A stretch of 64,000 nt of DNA from Pseudomonas urmiensis. Lineage in GTDB: Bacteria > Pseudomonadota > Gammaproteobacteria > Pseudomonadales > Pseudomonadaceae. Below, piece by piece: positions 26,613 to 36,536 of the stretch; the first letter of the stretch is position 1; each line of letters starts with the position of its first letter. The notes under the pieces are model-generated. The model saw only the letters and a program-made list of their open reading frames with translations, did no database searches and was not told where the DNA came from. The position numbers and the translations under genes are program-made. The DNA lies in assembly GCF_014268815.2 (NCBI RefSeq), contig NZ_JABWRE020000001.1, positions 1,245,001 to 1,309,000 of the forward strand. Reading direction: 5' to 3'.

Positions 26613-26987
26613 ATGAAAGGATTCGGGCCGCGTTTAAGGGAAGAACGCGAACGGCTGGGGCTCACTCAGCGCGTGTTCGGCGACATTGGTGGCGTCGAAC
26701 CCAACGCCCAGGGCAAATACGAAAGCGGTGAGCGAACCCCGCGAGTCGATTACCTGGCCGCAGTCGCAGCTAAAGGGGTCGATGCGCTGTATGTTCTCAG
26801 TGGTCAGCACACACCGGCGCCGCTGGACAGCCTCAGCGTTGACGAAGACCGCCTGTTGGGCGCCTTCCGACGTTTGCCGCCCAGCGATCAGGCAGCCCTC
26901 TGGCACTTGGTCGGACGCTTGCTGGGGGAGTCCGGTAGTGATGATTCTGTAAGGAATCGCCGGCTAGATCGTCAGGCATATCTCTAG
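26613..26987 (+). CDS. XRE/Cro-CI family helix-turn-helix regulator
   Basis: Small DNA-binding protein of 124 aa. The N-terminal HTH_3 domain is visible as LREERERLGLTQRVFGDIGG (residues 7-26) and KYESGERTPRVDYL; the C-terminal part (residues 70-100) is a short helical region of unknown role. ATG at 26613 has AAGGAG six bases upstream; the longer frame to 26568 lacks one. It is divergent from the exopolysaccharide operon and upstream of gacA. A role in controlling the operon is only inferred, since in related genomes a similar regulator may sit next to gacA without the operon. Confidence 0.8.
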   Translation: MKGFGPRLREERERLGLTQRVFGDIGGVEPNAQGKYESGERTPRVDYLAAVAAKGVDALYVLSGQHTPAPLDSLSVDEDRLLGAFRRLPPSDQAALWHLVGRLLGESGSDDSVRNRRLDRQAYL

Positions 26988-27065
26988 GACGCATTCCACT
27001 AGGTTCAGGCTGAAATTTTTTGTTAAGGTGGCGGGATCCAATCGCCCCCATGACGAGGTGTCTGC

Positions 27066-27704
27066 TTGATTAGGGTCCTAGTGGTCGACGATCACGATCT
27101 GGTGCGTACCGGCATTACCCGCATGCTCGCCGATATCGACGGCCTGCAGGTGGTGGGTGAGGCGGATTCCGGGGAGTCGGCCCTCAAGCTTGCCCGTGAG
27201 CTGAAACCCGATGTGGTCCTGATGGACGTCAAGATGCCGGGTATCGGTGGCCTGGAGGCGACCCGCAAGTTGCTGCGCAGCCATCCGGACACCAAGGTGG
27301 TGGCCGTCACCGTGTGCGAGGAAGACCCGTTCCCTACGCGTCTGCTGCAAGCCGGCGCTGCCGGTTACCTGACCAAAGGTGCGGGGCTGGATGAAATGGT
27401 CCAGGCGATCCGCCTGGCGTTCGCCGGCCAACGCTATATCAGCCCGCAGATTGCCCAGCAGTTGGCACTCAAGTCGTTCCAGCCCCAAGGCTCGCCGTTC
27501 GATGCGCTGTCGGAGCGGGAAATCCAGATCGCCCTGATGATCGTCGGTTGCCAGAAAGTGCAGATCATCTCCGACAAGTTGTGCCTGTCGCCCAAGACCG
27601 TCAATACTTACCGTTATCGGATCTTTGAAAAACTCTCGGTTACCAGTGACGTCGAACTGACCTTGCTGGCCGTTCGCCACGGTATGGTCGACGCAAGCCT
27701 ATAA
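27066..27704 (+). CDS. gacA: GacA response regulator
   Basis: Response regulator of the GacS/GacA system, 212 aa. The receiver domain has the acidic pair Asp8-Asp9, phosphorylation site Asp54 ([10 protein letters not shown]) and Lys104 (GYLTKG). The C-terminal LuxR/FixJ helix-turn-helix runs from [12 protein letters not shown] to [16 protein letters not shown]. The start is TTG, as in other Pseudomonas gacA genes. GacA drives the small RNAs that titrate RsmA/RsmE and so affects matrix and T6SS genes. uvrC follows nine bases later, the conserved gacA-uvrC pair. Confidence 0.97.
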   Translation: MIRVLVVDDHDLVRTGITRMLADIDGLQVVGEADSGESALKLARELKPDVVLMDVKMPGIGGLEATRKLLRSHPDTKVVAVTVCEEDPFPTRLLQAGAAGYLTKGAGLDEMVQAIRLAFAGQRYISPQIAQQLALKSFQPQGSPFDALSEREIQIALMIVGCQKVQIISDKLCLSPKTVNTYRYRIFEKLSVTSDVELTLLAVRHGMVDASL

Positions 27705-27713
27705 AAGCCGCTC

Positions 27714-29537
27714 ATGTCCCAAGTCTTTGATGCCAGCGCGTTCCTGGCGACCTGCAGTGGTCGCCCGGGCGTGTACCGTATGTTCGACGCCGAGGCGCGG
27801 CTGCTCTATGTGGGCAAGGCCAAGAACCTCAAGAAGCGTCTGGCCAGCTATTTCCGCAAAACCGGCCTGGCACCGAAGACCGCCGCGCTGGTGGGGCGCA
27901 TTGCCCAGGTCGAAACCACCATTACCTCCAACGAAACCGAGGCGCTGCTGCTTGAGCAGACCTTGATCAAGGAATGGCGGCCGCCCTACAACATTCTCCT
28001 GCGCGACGATAAGTCCTACCCCTATGTGTTCTTGTCTGACGGAGCCTTCCCGCGCTTGGGGATTCACCGTGGCGCGAAAAAAGCCAAGGGCCGCTATTTC
28101 GGCCCGTACCCTAGCGCCGGTGCCATCCGCGAGAGCCTGAGCCTGTTGCAGAAGGGCTTCTCGGTGCGCCAGTGCGAAGACAGCTACTTCGCCAACCGCA
28201 CCCGGCCTTGCCTGCAATACCAGATCAAGCGTTGCAAAGGCCCCTGCGTAGGGTTGGTCACGCCTGAGGAGTACGCCGAGGATGTGCGCCACTCGGTGAT
28301 GTTCCTCGAAGGCCGCAGCCAACAGCTGGGCAACGAGCTCAACGCCGAGATGGAACAGGCCGCCATGGCCCTGAACTTCGAGAAAGCCGCCGAGCTGCGC
28401 GACCAGATCGCCTTGCTGCGCCGGGTCCAGGATCAGCAGTACATGGAAGGCGGCTCCGGTGATGTCGATGTGGTCGCGGCGTTCGTCAACCCCGGTGGTG
28501 CCTGTGTGCACCTGATCAGCGTGCGCGGCGGGCGCGTCCTGGGCAGCAAGAACTTCTTTCCCCAGGTCGGTATCGAGGAGGAGGTCAGCGAAGTCATGGC
28601 CGCCTTCCTGTCCCAGTACTATGTGGGCAATGCCGAGCGCGAGCTGCCGGGCGAACTGATCGTCAATGTCGTGCACGAGGACTTCGAAGCCATCAGCGAA
28701 GCCGTGCACACGCTGCGCGGTCGCGAGTTGGCCATCACCCATCGCGTGCGCGGTACCCGTGCGCGCTGGCAGCAACTGGCCGTGACCAACGCCGAGCAGG
28801 CCCTCAACGCGCGCCTGGCCAATCGCCAACACATGGCCGCGCGCTTCGAGGCGCTGGCCCAGGTGCTGGGCCTGGACGAGGTCCCGCAGCGCCTGGAGTG
28901 CTACGACATCAGCCACTCCAGCGGCGAAGCCACGGTGGCCAGTTGCGTGGTGTTCGGCCCCGAAGGCCCGCTCAAATCCGATTACCGGCGCTTCAACATC
29001 GAAGGCGTCACCGCTGGCGATGACTACGCCGCCATGCACCAGGCGCTGATGCGCCGCTATGGGCGGATCAAGGACGGCGAGGGCAAGCGCCCCGATGTGC
29101 TGCTGGTGGACGGCGGCAAAGGCCAGTTGAACATGGCCCGTGACGTCATGCAGGAGCTGGGCATGACCGACATGACCCTCCTTGGCGTGGCCAAGGGCGT
29201 GACCCGCAAGGCCGGTTTCGAGACCCTGTACCTCAATGATGTGGCCCACGAGTTCACCCTCAAGGGCGACTCTGCAGCCCTGCACCTGATCCAGCAGATC
29301 CGCGACGAAGCCCACCGTTTTGCTATTACTGGCCACCGCGCGCGGCGCGGCAAGGCCCGCACCACCTCTAGCCTGGAAGACGTCGCCGGGGTTGGGCCAA
29401 AGCGCCGACGCGAGCTGCTGAAACACTTCGGCGGCCTGCAAGAGCTCAACCGCGCCAGTGTCGACGAGATCGCCAAAGCACCGGGAATCAGTAAAAAGCT
29501 TGCCGAGTCGATTTATGCCAGCCTGCATAGCGAGTAG
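27714..29537 (+). CDS. uvrC: UvrABC nuclease subunit C
   Basis: Excinuclease subunit that makes both incisions in nucleotide excision repair, 607 aa. The N-terminal GIY-YIG domain shows PGVYRMFD and [14 protein letters not shown]; a UVR motif ([15 protein letters not shown]) lies near residue 222; the central endonuclease domain has YDISHSSGE and VDGGKGQL; two helix-hairpin-helix motifs end the protein ([18 protein letters not shown]). Full length and typical. Confidence 0.97.
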   Translation: MSQVFDASAFLATCSGRPGVYRMFDAEARLLYVGKAKNLKKRLASYFRKTGLAPKTAALVGRIAQVETTITSNETEALLLEQTLIKEWRPPYNILLRDDKSYPYVFLSDGAFPRLGIHRGAKKAKGRYFGPYPSAGAIRESLSLLQKGFSVRQCEDSYFANRTRPCLQYQIKRCKGPCVGLVTPEEYAEDVRHSVMFLEGRSQQLGNELNAEMEQAAMALNFEKAAELRDQIALLRRVQDQQYMEGGSGDVDVVAAFVNPGGACVHLISVRGGRVLGSKNFFPQVGIEEEVSEVMAAFLSQYYVGNAERELPGELIVNVVHEDFEAISEAVHTLRGRELAITHRVRGTRARWQQLAVTNAEQALNARLANRQHMAARFEALAQVLGLDEVPQRLECYDISHSSGEATVASCVVFGPEGPLKSDYRRFNIEGVTAGDDYAAMHQALMRRYGRIKDGEGKRPDVLLVDGGKGQLNMARDVMQELGMTDMTLLGVAKGVTRKAGFETLYLNDVAHEFTLKGDSAALHLIQQIRDEAHRFAITGHRARRGKARTTSSLEDVAGVGPKRRRELLKHFGGLQELNRASVDEIAKAPGISKKLAESIYASLHSE

Positions 29538-29570
29538 AATGCCTGGCTCAACCCGCAGCCAGTCGTACCG

Positions 29571-30131
29571 ATGAATATTCCAAATCTGCTCACCGTTCTA
29601 CGCGTCCTGCTCATCCCGATCTTCATTTTGCTGTTCTATGTGCCCTATCACTGGAGCTACATGGCCGCCAGCACAGTGTTCGCGATAGCCGCCGCGACCG
29701 ATTGGCTCGACGGCTACCTGGCCCGACGCCTGCAGCAGAGCACCCCGTTCGGCGCCTTCCTCGACCCAGTGGCAGACAAACTGATGGTCGCCGTGGCCCT
29801 GGTGCTGCTGGTGCAAGTGCACGCCAACTTCTGGCTGACCCTGCCGGCAGCGGTGATCATCGGCCGCGAAATCGTCGTTTCGGCCCTGCGCGAGTGGATG
29901 GCTGAACTGGGGGCGAGGGCACACGTCGCGGTGTCCAACCTGGGCAAATGGAAGACCGCCGCACAAATGCTGGCGCTGGTGATCCTGCTGGCCAACCCAC
30001 CGGTGCTGACCTTCTGGGTGGTGCTTGGCTATGGCTTGCTGCTGGTTGCCGCCGGCCTGACCCTGGTGTCGATGATGCACTACCTGATCGCCGCCTGGCC
30101 GCACCTGCGCGAAGGTTCCGAGCAGAAATAA
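29571..30131 (+). CDS. pgsA: CDP-diacylglycerol-glycerol-3-phosphate 3-phosphatidyltransferase
   Basis: Inner-membrane enzyme of phosphatidylglycerol synthesis, 186 aa. The CDP-alcohol phosphatidyltransferase signature DG-x2-AR-x8-G-x3-D-x3-D is complete (DGYLARR, then [10 protein letters not shown], residues about 46-68). Four hydrophobic segments are visible. It lies 33 bp after uvrC and before a tRNA-Gly gene, the usual Pseudomonas order. Confidence 0.96.
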   Translation: MNIPNLLTVLRVLLIPIFILLFYVPYHWSYMAASTVFAIAAATDWLDGYLARRLQQSTPFGAFLDPVADKLMVAVALVLLVQVHANFWLTLPAAVIIGREIVVSALREWMAELGARAHVAVSNLGKWKTAAQMLALVILLANPPVLTFWVVLGYGLLLVAAGLTLVSMMHYLIAAWPHLREGSEQK

Positions 30132-30151
30132 AGTTTTTTTGAATCAAGGGG

Positions 30152-30179
30152 TTGACGTTGTTTGCTAGATCGCTAGAAT
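30152..30179 (+). promoter_or_regulatory. Sigma-70 promoter of tRNA-Gly
   Basis: TTGACG at 30152-30157 and TAGAAT at 30174-30179 with a 16-bp spacer, ending 16 bp before the mature tRNA 5' end. Confidence 0.75.
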
Positions 30180-30195
30180 AGCGACCTATCACGAC

Positions 30196-30271
<76 letters not shown>

Positions 30272-30306
30272 AATTCGATCCTCAGTGCGTCGCTGGGATC
30301 ACAAGA

Positions 30307-30331
30307 AAGAGGCCTTAGGGCCTCTTTTTTT
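30307..30331 (+). terminator. Intrinsic terminator after tRNA-Gly
   Basis: AGAGGCC and GGCCTCT flank a TTAG loop and are followed by a run of T residues; a textbook rho-independent terminator. Confidence 0.92.
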
Positions 30332-30392
30332 GTGCCTGGAATTTGGCTCGCGCCTAAGCAGATGGGGCACGGCCAGGCTTGATCCTTTTCCG

Positions 30393-30653
30393 CTACTCAT
30401 CCAGTAACCATCCGCTATCGCCCTCGACGATAATCCCACCGTGATCGCTGCGATCACCTTGGCGCGCGACGCATTGGCCGTCTATTTGATACTGCGCGGT
30501 GCCACTGACAATCAGCGCTCCGCAACTGGTGCGATCTCCCAATCGAGCGACGGCTTTGCCATTGAACCGATAGCTCGTACTGCCGGTTTCCACCACGCCT
30601 GGACCATGTATCGGGCAGTCATGGCGATGGCCCACCAGGGCAACGGGTTTCAT
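30393..30653 (-). CDS. PAAR-domain spike-tip protein
   Basis: T6SS spike tip of 86 aa that sharpens VgrG. The glycine-rich PAAR repeats are visible: VALVGHRHDCPIHGPG at the start, then GKAVARLGDRTSCG and GQCVARQGDRSDHG, with His/Cys residues that bind zinc at the tip. It is a stand-alone PAAR without effector extension. Its ATG overlaps the stop of the adjacent DUF6708-like gene (ATGA), placing it at the end of the vgrG-effector operon. Confidence 0.9.
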   Translation of the reverse strand: MKPVALVGHRHDCPIHGPGVVETGSTSYRFNGKAVARLGDRTSCGALIVSGTAQYQIDGQCVARQGDRSDHGGIIVEGDSGWLLDE

Positions 30654-31468
30654 AGATTAGCTCCTGCAGAGGGTGCCGTACGCGATTCAATGTCGATATC
30701 GGTTGGCCATTGAACTTTCGGGGCGATGCAGTGAATAGGGCTCAACTGCGAATCATCGTTCCAGTCTCGGGGAGGGTGGACGAACTCGGGCAGGGCCTCT
30801 GGGCCTTGTTGCATGAACAACTGGGCAAGTGCCCAATATTGCTTTCCTTGTTCGATATCGTGGGTGAAAAACAGGCGGTCGATTACCGCTTCGGTACCGG
30901 GCTTGATGACCGAAATCATGACGCTTTCGATTAGACCGCCATTACCCATCGGTGCGTATACGCTGCAGGCTTCGGCGACCAGGTCATCCCAGTCGTAGAC
31001 GACCGGGCGTACACCCCAGCGTTGGCGGCTGAATAGGTGGAATCGGTCATAGTGGTATTGGTAGAAATAGACTTTGCGCCGTAGTCGGTTGAAGCGGATG
31101 GGTTCGTCGCGGGGGAGTTCTATGTCCATGCGGATGGTCGGGATGACTAGCCAATATAAAACAATAGAGAAGCCAACTGTGAAAACTATGAGGTCCACGC
31201 CCGCCTCCCATTGGTGTGTCAGCGTCTCATAGAGGAACTGCAAGAGCCACACGGTATAGCTCGCAGTCAGTATTGTGCCCACGAGGCTGCCAAGTCCTCG
31301 TATTCTTAACGATGACCTGGAGAGTTCGAGATTGATGTTGTTGATTTGGTTTGGTGCGGGATATAGGTGTCTTAAGCTTAGGTTTAGCTCAGGCGGCTCA
31401 TTAGGTTTGCTTAAGTCGTATTTCCAGCCTGGCGCACGGCGCGGCATGTTTGGCGCGTGGGTTTTCAT
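30650..31468 (-). CDS. DUF6708-like membrane protein, copy 1 (candidate immunity/accessory)
   Basis: 272 aa, two hydrophobic segments (near residues 57-80 and 93-112) followed by a cytoplasmic-looking domain starting at IPTIRMDIELPRDEPIRF. This is one of three tandem paralogues following the VasX-like effector. The C-terminal ~160 residues are nearly identical among the three, while the first ~110 differ strongly apart from the PRRAPGWKYDL start motif. ATG at 31468 has AAGAGAG upstream. Position after a pore-forming effector and the membrane location suggest immunity, but DUF6708 proteins have no proven function that I know of. Confidence 0.7.
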   Translation of the reverse strand: MKTHAPNMPRRAPGWKYDLSKPNEPPELNLSLRHLYPAPNQINNINLELSRSSLRIRGLGSLVGTILTASYTVWLLQFLYETLTHQWEAGVDLIVFTVGFSIVLYWLVIPTIRMDIELPRDEPIRFNRLRRKVYFYQYHYDRFHLFSRQRWGVRPVVYDWDDLVAEACSVYAPMGNGGLIESVMISVIKPGTEAVIDRLFFTHDIEQGKQYWALAQLFMQQGPEALPEFVHPPRDWNDDSQLSPIHCIAPKVQWPTDIDIESRTAPSAGANL

Positions 31469-31510
31469 TCGACGTCTCTCTTAAGAAATGGTGTGGACTA
31501 GGTGTGTGAT

Positions 31511-32320
31511 TCAATAAGAGCCCGGCGCGCTGCGTGATTCGAAATCTATCTCTTCTGGCCATCTAACTTTAGGGGCAATGCAGTGGATCGGGCTCAACTG
31601 CGAATCATCGTTCCAATCTCGGGGTGGGTGGACGAACTCGGGCAGGGCCTGGGGGCCTTGTTGCATAAACAACTGGGCAAGTGCCCAGTACTGCTTTCCT
31701 TGCTCGATATCGTGGGTGAAGAAGAGCCGGTCGATTACCTCTTCGGTGCCGGGTTTGATGACCGAAATCACGACGTTTTCGATTAGACCGCCATTACCCA
31801 TCGGTGCGTATACGCTGCAGGCTTCGGCGACCAGGTCATCCCAGTCGTAGACGACCGGGCGTACACCCCAGCGTTGGCGGCTGAATAGGTGGAATCGGTC
31901 AAAGTGGTATTGGTAGAAATAGACTTTGCGCCGTAGCCGGTTGAAGCGGATAGGTTCGTCGCGGGGGAATTCTATGTCCATGCGGATGGTAGGGATAACA
32001 GTCCAATACATTAATACTATGAAAAATAAGCTAAGTAACGTATATTTGACTTCGAGTTCAAAGCTGGGTGTTAGTGCCGTATATATAATCATCAGTGCTG
32101 TAGCGCTGATTGCACAGATACAGACAATCCCCCCGAAAATCCCAACCCCCCTAAGTCTAATTGTAGATCGCGGTAGTTCTAAATAGGTATCGCAGAAATG
32201 GTTAGGTGGTGTCCTAAGTCTTGCTGTAGGAGAAGATAATTGTGGCTGTTCATTCGGTTTGTTTAGGTCGTATTTCCAACCTGGAGCACGGCGTGGCATG
32301 GCTGGTGTATGGCTTCTCAT
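31511..32320 (-). CDS. DUF6708-like membrane protein, copy 2
   Basis: 269 aa from ATG 32320 (MRSHTPAMPRRAPGWKYDL), which has AAGAGAAG upstream; the frame extends ten codons further without a good start. The layout matches its neighbours: short N-terminal tail, two membrane segments that are different in sequence from the other copies (ICAISATALMIIYTAL, LSLFFIVLMYWTVI), then the shared C-terminal domain (YFYQYHFDRFHLFSRQRWG). Local AT content is high, especially over the membrane segments. Confidence 0.7.
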   Translation of the reverse strand: MRSHTPAMPRRAPGWKYDLNKPNEQPQLSSPTARLRTPPNHFCDTYLELPRSTIRLRGVGIFGGIVCICAISATALMIIYTALTPSFELEVKYTLLSLFFIVLMYWTVIPTIRMDIEFPRDEPIRFNRLRRKVYFYQYHFDRFHLFSRQRWGVRPVVYDWDDLVAEACSVYAPMGNGGLIENVVISVIKPGTEEVIDRLFFTHDIEQGKQYWALAQLFMQQGPQALPEFVHPPRDWNDDSQLSPIHCIAPKVRWPEEIDFESRSAPGSY

Positions 32321-32460
32321 TGGACTTCTCTTAAGAATGTTGCGACTCATATACTTGAAATTATTTCGTCATATACATTGCTGCAGGTAGAGTCTTGTTG
32401 GGCGTGTTGTGCTTATCATTGAAAGTATGTATTGATTTTTTGGGTAAATAACACCGGGCT

Positions 32461-33279
32461 TCAAAAGCATTGCTCGGAGAGCGGAGCGCTACGTGATTCG
32501 AGGTCTATCTCTTCTGGCCAACTAACTTTAGGGGCAATGCATCGAATAGGGCTTAATTGCGAATCATCATTCCAGTCACGGGGTGGGTGGACGAACTCGG
32601 GCATGGCCTGGGGGCCTTGTTGCATGAACAACTGAGCAAGTGCCCAGTACTGCTTTCCTTGCTCGATATCGTGGGTGAAGAACAGGCGGTCGATTACCTC
32701 TTCAGTGCCGGGCTTGATCACCGAAATCACGACGTTTTCGATTAGACCGCCATTGCCCATCGGTGCGTATACGCTGCAGGCTTCGGCGACCAGGTCATCC
32801 CAGTCGTAGACAACCGGGCGTATACCCCAGCGTTGGCGGCTGAATAGGTGGAGTCGGTCAAAGTGGTATTGGTAGAAATAGACTTTGCGCCGTAGCCGGT
32901 TGAAGCGGATGGGTTCGTCGCGGGGGAGTTCTATGTCCATGCGGATGGTGGGAATAATCAGCCAGGACATAAGGGTCGCAAATCCAAAGCAGGCAAGAAT
33001 GAGGTGGGTTCCAATCTGAAGATTTTGTGTCAGCAGTAAATATATAATGAATAACAGCCAGATTACATTGATTGAAAGCATCAGTGTGCCGCCGATTATT
33101 CCAAATCCTCTGACGTTGAGGGAGCTTCTGGGTAGCTCAAGAAACGCTTCGTTAATATGGTTTGGCGAGGGTAGTAAGTACCTTGAATCTGGGTGCGGCT
33201 CTGGGCGTTCATGCGGTTTTGGTAAGTCATACTTCCAGCCTAGCGCACGGCGCGGTAGAAATTTCTGTTCTCTATTCAC
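32461..33279 (-). CDS. DUF6708-like membrane protein, copy 3
   Basis: 272 aa. GTG at 33279 overlaps the stop of the effector gene (GTGA), so this copy is translationally coupled to the effector and is the best candidate for its cognate partner. N-terminal PRRALGWKYDL, two distinct membrane segments (LSINVIWLLFIIYLLL, LACFGFATLMSWLII), then the shared C-terminal domain. The longer frame to 33339 overlaps the effector gene and is rejected. A 140 bp AT-rich gap separates it from copy 2. Confidence 0.7.
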   Translation of the reverse strand: MNREQKFLPRRALGWKYDLPKPHERPEPHPDSRYLLPSPNHINEAFLELPRSSLNVRGFGIIGGTLMLSINVIWLLFIIYLLLTQNLQIGTHLILACFGFATLMSWLIIPTIRMDIELPRDEPIRFNRLRRKVYFYQYHFDRLHLFSRQRWGIRPVVYDWDDLVAEACSVYAPMGNGGLIENVVISVIKPGTEEVIDRLFFTHDIEQGKQYWALAQLFMQQGPQAMPEFVHPPRDWNDDSQLSPIRCIAPKVSWPEEIDLESRSAPLSEQCF

Positions 33280-36200
33280 TTGTTTTTCTGCTCTTGAATG
33301 ATTTCGGCGTATGCATCTACAGCGCTTCTGTCCGGCCAATAGGTGACAGACAATGTTGCCGCTAAGATGTTGTGCTTGCCGATATCGGGATTCAATTCGA
33401 TGCTTCCGCTGATCTCTTCATGGTAAAAGTGTTCGCTTGTATGGGGGCGAGTTTGGTGTCTGGATTTATTCACCACGATGCTGTCTTTTTTGTAGTCAGG
33501 AAATTTTGGAAGTCGGGAGGCTTGTAGTGAAACCTGTCTCAAGGCTGTCGTGGAATGCGGTAAGGGGAGGAATTCGCCGTTTATAATAGTCTCGCCGCCC
33601 GTGTAGTTGGGTGAGTGACCATCTCCATGACGGTGCACAGTTAGCGTCCAGTGATAGGCGGATTTAGTCTCGTCAAAACCAGGGAGGATGATTCTGAATT
33701 TGATGTGCTGTAGCGTAGCTAAACTCGCCAGGCCTCCGATTTTCGAGCTGACTGTTGGATCTGCGTTGCGCGTCTCGAATCCGATTTGGGTGATGAGACC
33801 TAGTGTGGCGGCGTTGAGTTCGGCAAGGGCAATGTCCGCGTGCTCAGGTCTATTCCAATGAATGGCGGGTGTCTCATCGGCTTTACCGAAGTAGCATCGT
33901 CGAGCCCACCGCTCTAATGAGCTAGACTCATTATGTTCAGCCCATTTAGCTAAGCTATAGGCGGTTAGCGTCAACACTATCGCGATGCCCAATGGGCCAA
34001 GCAGTGCGGGACTTAGGACGGCAGTCATCGAGAAGTAAGCGCCGAAAGCGAATGTATATTTCGCGATCGAATAAGCACTAGATGCGTGCTTATCTCCCGC
34101 TGTAGATGTGCGCCTTGCGGCCAAGTGTGCTTGGGTTGCGTCATAAACTCCCGCTGCCGCACCAATTATCGAGCCAACTCTTACCAATGAATGGCCCACC
34201 GCTACCCCCGAGCTTGCGCCTGACGCCCCGGCCGCCGCCAACGCCGCGCTTTTCTGAACCTGCAAAGCGCTCTGCCGGACAATCAACCCGACCGCTTCAA
34301 CGCTCCCCCCGAGTATCGCCAAGCTGGAGCCCTGCAATGCCAGCCAGGCTTCCATGGACTTATCGCCAATTTCGGCCTCGGCCTTTTGCATGTTCTTTTC
34401 CAGGCTGTCACTGAGCAGGTACAGCCCGCCCATGGCCAGCAGCAACTCCCAGCTTCCCGCGACCCCGCGCAGCCCTGTGAAACTGGTGCCAAGCAACTGC
34501 GCCGCTTGTCGCGAGGTCACCCGCAGGCCCTGCAGCGCCTGGCGCGCATTCGGCTCCAGGGTGCCCACGGCGACGCTCAGATCGAGCATCGTCACCTGCG
34601 CTGCCCGGTTCAATTCCTCAAGGCTGGCGCGTGTGCCATTGACCAGCGTGTCGCGCACTTGCTCTGCCGTTCCTTGGACCCAGACGCTGACGACAATCAC
34701 GCTGTGCGCCAGCTTCGGATCGAGTACCGCCAGGCTCAGCAGCCCGTTCTGGATGATCGGCCGAACCTTGCGCAGGCTGGACTGCGACTGCTGCTGCAGC
34801 TCCTCAAGGCTCACGTGCATGCGCTCGCGGGCCTGGGCCATCGCGGCATTGGCGGTGCGCTGCATCTGCCGCAAGTGGGCACTTTGCAGGGCGTAGTACT
34901 CGCTGAGCTTCATCTGCACCTGCAACTCGACCAGCTGTACGCCGTTGTACAGCCACTGGCTGGCACAGTTCAGGCGCATCACCGCACGCTGAACCCCGGG
35001 GCCTGCCAGCGGGTGCAGGCGTTGGCTGGCCGCGTTGAGTGCGCCTTGCGCGTCGCTGATCGCTTGTTGCAGCGAAGTGCGCAGGCGCAAGCCGGCATCC
35101 TCGCTGGCAATGACCTTGCTCAGCGCCGCATAGAGCTTGTCGCTGTCGTTCCACTCGGTGGGATCGGTGATGGAGAAGCTTGGCAGCAAGGCCGCCAGCA
35201 ACGACTGATCACGCAGGAGCAAGGCGCGATAGGGCGGGCTGTGCGGGTCTTGCAGCCACTTCAGCCAGAGCGCTGCGCTGCTGCCCGCAGCCGGCTGCGC
35301 CTCGGGGGTGGCGGTTGGCGCTTCGCTGATGCCGCCAGCCAGGCACAGCGCCATGGTCTTGCAGTAGGCAATGCCAGACTCGCGATCATTGCCGTCATAG
35401 TCGTATTGCTCGATGCGCTTGAACGTCGGGCTGGCGCACAGCGACGCGTAGAACCTGGCATTGAGGTCAATGTAATGTTGGTACTGCGCCTCCTGGCGGT
35501 CGTACTCGGCTTGGAAGGCGGCGCGCATCGGTTCGTGATAGCGCTGCTCGAGCCGCTCGTCGCTGTTCTGCGCCGTGTAATCAACTATTCGCTGGCGCTC
35601 CACCGCAGGGTCGACGAACAGCGGTGGGCCATCGCCGGTCTGCGCGTCGAACGCTGGCGTCTGTTGCTCGGCCCACTGCCGGTGCATGGCGCGGATGCTC
35701 AACAGCAGTTGCGAGGTTTGCAGTTGATAAGCCCGCAGCGGCTCTTCACGCCATCGCTGCCGGGTGGTGATCCAGTTCAGCCGCGCATGGTTGAACTCCT
35801 GCACCATGCCAACCGTGTCATCGAGGTCCAGGGCGAGCACACCGTGCTCCAACTGGTGCTTGGCGATGGCGTTGAGCACATAGCCGCGCAGCGCAGTCTG
35901 GCGCAGGAAGCGGCTGTGAAAGCCATGCACGCTGTCGAAGTCGCCGGGCAGTTGTTCGGCGTATTCGAAGACCTGGCGATCGACTTTGAGGGCGTCCGGG
36001 GTCATCGCCAGGCCCAGTTCGCCAGGGGCATTGCGCACCTGGGCCAGGTCCAGCACCTGAAAGCGCTCGGGCGGGGCCTTGCCATCGCGGTAGGCATTGA
36101 GCACGCTCGGCGGCCAGGCATCGCTGGAGAAGGCAATCCAGGCGCTGCTGTAGGTCTTGCTGTCGAGGGTGAGGAAGGCAGACGGGATGTCGTGGTCTTT

Positions 36201-36536
36201 GCCCACGCACCGTTTGGGCAGCGGCCGCGGCGGTGCCGGTGGGGGTTCGAGCGGGTTGAAGCGGCGCAAGTGAGCGTGTTCGGTGACCTCGAAGGCCTGC
36301 CAGACCTTGCGGTCGAGCAGCACATACAGGTAGCCCATGCGCAAGGTTCGCAGGCCCAGGCGGGTTTCCACGGGTTTGCCGCCAATTACGGGCGCGTTGT
36401 AGGCGGGACGGGTGTCGGGCACCAGCGCCCGGCGCAGGGGCAGGATTGGCAGGCCTTGGCGTTCGCAGGCCAGGCACTGGTCGGGGGGCATCGCCGACTC
36501 GGCGATGGCGTGGGCGATGTGCCGGCTGATGGTCAT
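33276..36536 (-). CDS. VasX-like T6SS pore-forming effector
   Basis: Large T6SS effector of 1086 aa. The first ~165 residues (CLACERQGLPILPLRRALVP; LRTLRMGYLYVLLD) match the N-terminal region of VasX-type toxins. A long helical middle follows, then hydrophobic segments from about residue 690 to 890 (LLLAMGGLYLLSDSL, LVRVGSIIGAAAGVYDA, LLGPLGIAIVLTLTAYSL) suited to membrane insertion, and a C-terminal beta-rich region. It is preceded by vgrG and a DUF4123 adaptor with overlapping starts (ATGA) and followed by three DUF6708-like genes. The last ~270 codons appear AT-richer than the rest. Family by recognition; pore activity is inferred. Confidence 0.8.
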   Translation of the reverse strand: MTISRHIAHAIAESAMPPDQCLACERQGLPILPLRRALVPDTRPAYNAPVIGGKPVETRLGLRTLRMGYLYVLLDRKVWQAFEVTEHAHLRRFNPLEPPPAPPRPLPKRCVGKDHDIPSAFLTLDSKTYSSAWIAFSSDAWPPSVLNAYRDGKAPPERFQVLDLAQVRNAPGELGLAMTPDALKVDRQVFEYAEQLPGDFDSVHGFHSRFLRQTALRGYVLNAIAKHQLEHGVLALDLDDTVGMVQEFNHARLNWITTRQRWREEPLRAYQLQTSQLLLSIRAMHRQWAEQQTPAFDAQTGDGPPLFVDPAVERQRIVDYTAQNSDERLEQRYHEPMRAAFQAEYDRQEAQYQHYIDLNARFYASLCASPTFKRIEQYDYDGNDRESGIAYCKTMALCLAGGISEAPTATPEAQPAAGSSAALWLKWLQDPHSPPYRALLLRDQSLLAALLPSFSITDPTEWNDSDKLYAALSKVIASEDAGLRLRTSLQQAISDAQGALNAASQRLHPLAGPGVQRAVMRLNCASQWLYNGVQLVELQVQMKLSEYYALQSAHLRQMQRTANAAMAQARERMHVSLEELQQQSQSSLRKVRPIIQNGLLSLAVLDPKLAHSVIVVSVWVQGTAEQVRDTLVNGTRASLEELNRAAQVTMLDLSVAVGTLEPNARQALQGLRVTSRQAAQLLGTSFTGLRGVAGSWELLLAMGGLYLLSDSLEKNMQKAEAEIGDKSMEAWLALQGSSLAILGGSVEAVGLIVRQSALQVQKSAALAAAGASGASSGVAVGHSLVRVGSIIGAAAGVYDATQAHLAARRTSTAGDKHASSAYSIAKYTFAFGAYFSMTAVLSPALLGPLGIAIVLTLTAYSLAKWAEHNESSSLERWARRCYFGKADETPAIHWNRPEHADIALAELNAATLGLITQIGFETRNADPTVSSKIGGLASLATLQHIKFRIILPGFDETKSAYHWTLTVHRHGDGHSPNYTGGETIINGEFLPLPHSTTALRQVSLQASRLPKFPDYKKDSIVVNKSRHQTRPHTSEHFYHEEISGSIELNPDIGKHNILAATLSVTYWPDRSAVDAYAEIIQEQKNK

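Noticed and set aside
27699..29528. A 609-codon minus-strand frame covering uvrC
   Set aside because: Shadow of uvrC, whose full-length product is unmistakable; no ribosome binding site or domain supports the antisense frame.
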